The translations under genes were made by a program, and so were the position numbers. Shown here piece after piece: positions 40,712 through 40,718 of a stretch of 40,718 bases of DNA (position 1 is the stretch's first letter; every line of letters starts with the position of its first letter). Source of the stretch: Bacteroidota bacterium (GTDB lineage Bacteria > Bacteroidota > Bacteroidia > Chitinophagales > Saprospiraceae); contig JAKQHS010000100.1 of the NCBI GenBank assembly GCA_029557915.1, positions 1 to 40,718 of the forward strand, in the 5' to 3' direction. Under the pieces are notes generated by a model. It did not search any database. It worked only from the letters and a program-made list of their open reading frames with translations, and was not told where the DNA came from.

Positions 40712-40718
40712 CAACAAT

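Larger units (their letters stand above)
40358..40718. other. Non-coding right end of the window
   Basis: About 360 bp without a gene I can support. The first part is of average composition, the middle (40490-40560) is AT-rich with AAAATTTAAATAT and TATTTTTAAAT in near-inverted order, and the end holds two short related palindromes listed separately. A stretch at 40580-40605 (GACACCAAGGGCACAAAAGA) resembles simple intergenic sequence I have seen in other Bacteroidota, but I cannot name it. The next gene lies beyond the window. Confidence 0.6.

Overview
The window looks like chromosomal DNA from a member of the Bacteroidota, probably of the Saprospiria/Chitinophagia type (lineage is inference). 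The grounds are a fused lpxC-fabZ gene followed by lpxA, a secreted protein with a type IX secretion (T9SS) C-terminal sorting domain, a Porin_10-type outer membrane protein, a DUF2807 'head GIN' protein, a Bacteroidota-type FabI, promoters with the TAnnTTTG -7 element, and start sites without Shine-Dalgarno sequences. I see no tRNA, rRNA, phage, insertion sequence or CRISPR array. Thirty-one protein genes fill the window at high density.

Layout. 48-4423 (+): two secreted amidohydrolase-fold proteins, the first a head-to-tail fusion of two such folds. 4430-6533 (-): pyruvate dehydrogenase E2 followed by a PlsC-type acyltransferase. 6672-10368 (+): recR, a two-part membrane glycosyltransferase and an M20 amidohydrolase, almost without gaps. 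10473-12488 (+): an NtrC-type sigma-54 activator that stops before any DNA-binding domain, then a LOG-family protein. 12544-16946 (-): recN, fabI and a porin, read in that order. 17070-21070 (+): the lipid A block lpxD, lpxC-fabZ, lpxA and an ABC ATPase. 21024-25071 (-): M23 peptidase, DUF3667 membrane protein, gatB and a MerR regulator. 25370-29677 (+): alaS, a GH5 glycosidase and a small HExxH lipoprotein. 29682-38762 (-): a PcaB-like lyase, TrpB2, a very long PLP decarboxylase, an MFS transporter with a small YkoF-like protein, a DUF2807 protein and an NlpC/P60 hydrolase. 38999-40357 (+): a BNR-repeat T9SS protein.

Most genes are housekeeping or envelope genes: lipid A synthesis, fatty-acid and phospholipid synthesis, murein hydrolases, recombination and translation. 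The most unusual structure is not in the genes. At least six intergenic spaces carry tandem repeats of 7 or 8 bp. In the four cases where a tract lies downstream of a gene, it starts exactly at that gene's TGA stop codon. Two of these tracts consist of facing GAGG-type and CCTC-type arms that could fold into long hairpins; the largest fills the entire space between the TrpB2 gene and the decarboxylase gene. Other points of note are the activator without a DNA-binding domain, degenerate active sites in the amidohydrolases, an insertion of about 150 residues in the decarboxylase, and promoters placed so close to start codons that leaderless mRNAs are likely.
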